A stretch of DNA of 39,681 bases from Alterirhizorhabdus solaris (lineage in GTDB: Bacteria > Pseudomonadota > Alphaproteobacteria > Sphingomonadales > Sphingomonadaceae), in the NCBI RefSeq assembly GCF_007785815.1, contig NZ_VNIM01000033.1, forward strand, positions 1 to 39,681. The letters run 5' to 3'. The position numbers were made by a program, and so were the translations under genes. Positions 39,529 through 39,681 of the stretch are shown here, in pieces. Positions within the stretch are counted from its first letter, which is position 1. Each line of letters opens with the position of its first letter. The notes under the pieces are model-generated. The model worked only from the letters and a program-made list of their open reading frames with translations. It was not told the DNA's origin and did not search any database.

Positions 39529-39681
39529 TCACAGCCAGAAGATGACGGTGGCATCGAGAGCAATGGCGGAGAAGAAGGCGGTGGGGCAGCGGTCGTAGCG
39601 GGTGGCGACGCGGCGCCAGTCCTTGAGGCGGCCGAACATGATCTCGATGCGGCTGCGACGCCGGTAGCGGCGCTTGTCGTA
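39529..39681 (-). CDS. IS5-family transposase, C-terminal end (cut by window edge)
   Basis: The minus-strand frame is open at the right edge of the window and encodes YDKRRYRRRSRIEIMFGRLK, then DWRRVATRYDRCPTAFFSAI, ending VIFWL and a TGA at 39529-39531. It includes the catalytic Glu of the IS5/IS427 DDE domain (in RIEIMFGRLK). A CTAG with GGTCAGGACTC at 39509-39522 is the probable right end. The rest of the element is outside the window. It cannot be tested against the truncated IS5-type element at 576-1236, since they do not share the same section. Confidence 0.85.
   Translation of the reverse strand, partial: YDKRRYRRRSRIEIMFGRLKDWRRVATRYDRCPTAFFSAIALDATVIFWL

Noticed and set aside
560-39681. 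Whole window as a composite transposon between two IS5-type copies
   Set aside because: Each copy is only a partial transposase, and they cover different parts of the protein, so they cannot be shown to be the same element.
1-39681. CRISPR array or phage gene cluster
   Set aside because: No regularly spaced repeats and no capsid, tail or terminase-like proteins were seen.

Overview
This window is GC-rich alphaproteobacterial DNA, most likely from a sphingomonad (Sphingomonas/Novosphingobium-like). The evidence is two TonB-dependent receptors with the typical IVTA/VVTA plug start, a FecI/FecR pair, a YhaN-type ATPase remnant, a thermostable-hemolysin cluster, and sphingomonad-like IS3/IS5/IS66 and large serine recombinase debris. 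There are no rRNA genes, no tRNA genes I would defend, and no CRISPR array.

Layout. (1) 1-5.3 kb is a gene graveyard: an IS66 transposase tail, an IS5-family transposase fused in frame to a serine-recombinase zinc ribbon, a sulfite-oxidase-type gene cut by that IS, a frameshifted YhaN ATPase C-terminus, another recombinase tail, and one intact-looking two-gene unit (zinc metallopeptidase-like protein plus lipoprotein). (2) 6.0-7.2 kb is a complete IS3-family (IS407-like) element. (3) 7.3-8.8 kb holds a membrane-anchored ThuA-domain protein and a GH3 glycosidase fragment. (4) 9.5-15.4 kb (+) is a chain of overlapping genes: ECF sigma factor, FecR anti-sigma factor, TonB receptor with STN domain, GT4 glycosyltransferase and a GINT1-like glycan protein. 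It meets head-on a minus-strand set (15.3-19.0 kb) of GT4, flippase and TagB-like glycerophosphotransferase, with a PAP2 phosphatase beyond. Together these suggest assembly of a surface glycan or glycolipid next to a cell-surface signalling unit.

(5) 19.8-24.5 kb (+) is the most interesting unit: thermostable-hemolysin-family (GNAT-fold) protein, an in-frame fusion of an AMP-forming ligase with a haem-oxygenase-like diiron oxidase, an SDR, a secreted TPR-like protein and a methyltransferase. Most genes are coupled by 4-14 bp overlaps. It reads as a small biosynthetic pathway for an acylated or oxidised metabolite. (6) 24.5-25.9 kb is a second graveyard (acetate kinase remnant, recombinase tail).

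(7) 25.9-39.3 kb is a catabolic island. A minus-strand operon begins with a TonB receptor and continues with acetoin-dehydrogenase-type E1alpha, E1beta and lipoyl/hydrolase E2 (AcoABC), an SDR and an MFS transporter. Around it lie a divergent TetR regulator, a cupin, a medium-chain (butanediol-type) dehydrogenase, a bicupin and two alpha/beta hydrolases (one epoxide-hydrolase-like). The likely theme is uptake of a substrate, its oxidation and hydrolysis, and thiamine-diphosphate cleavage of a 2-hydroxyketone. (8) The right edge is the 3' end of another IS5-family transposase. The debris on both sides of largely intact blocks suggests a plasmid or genomic island built by repeated insertion and deletion.
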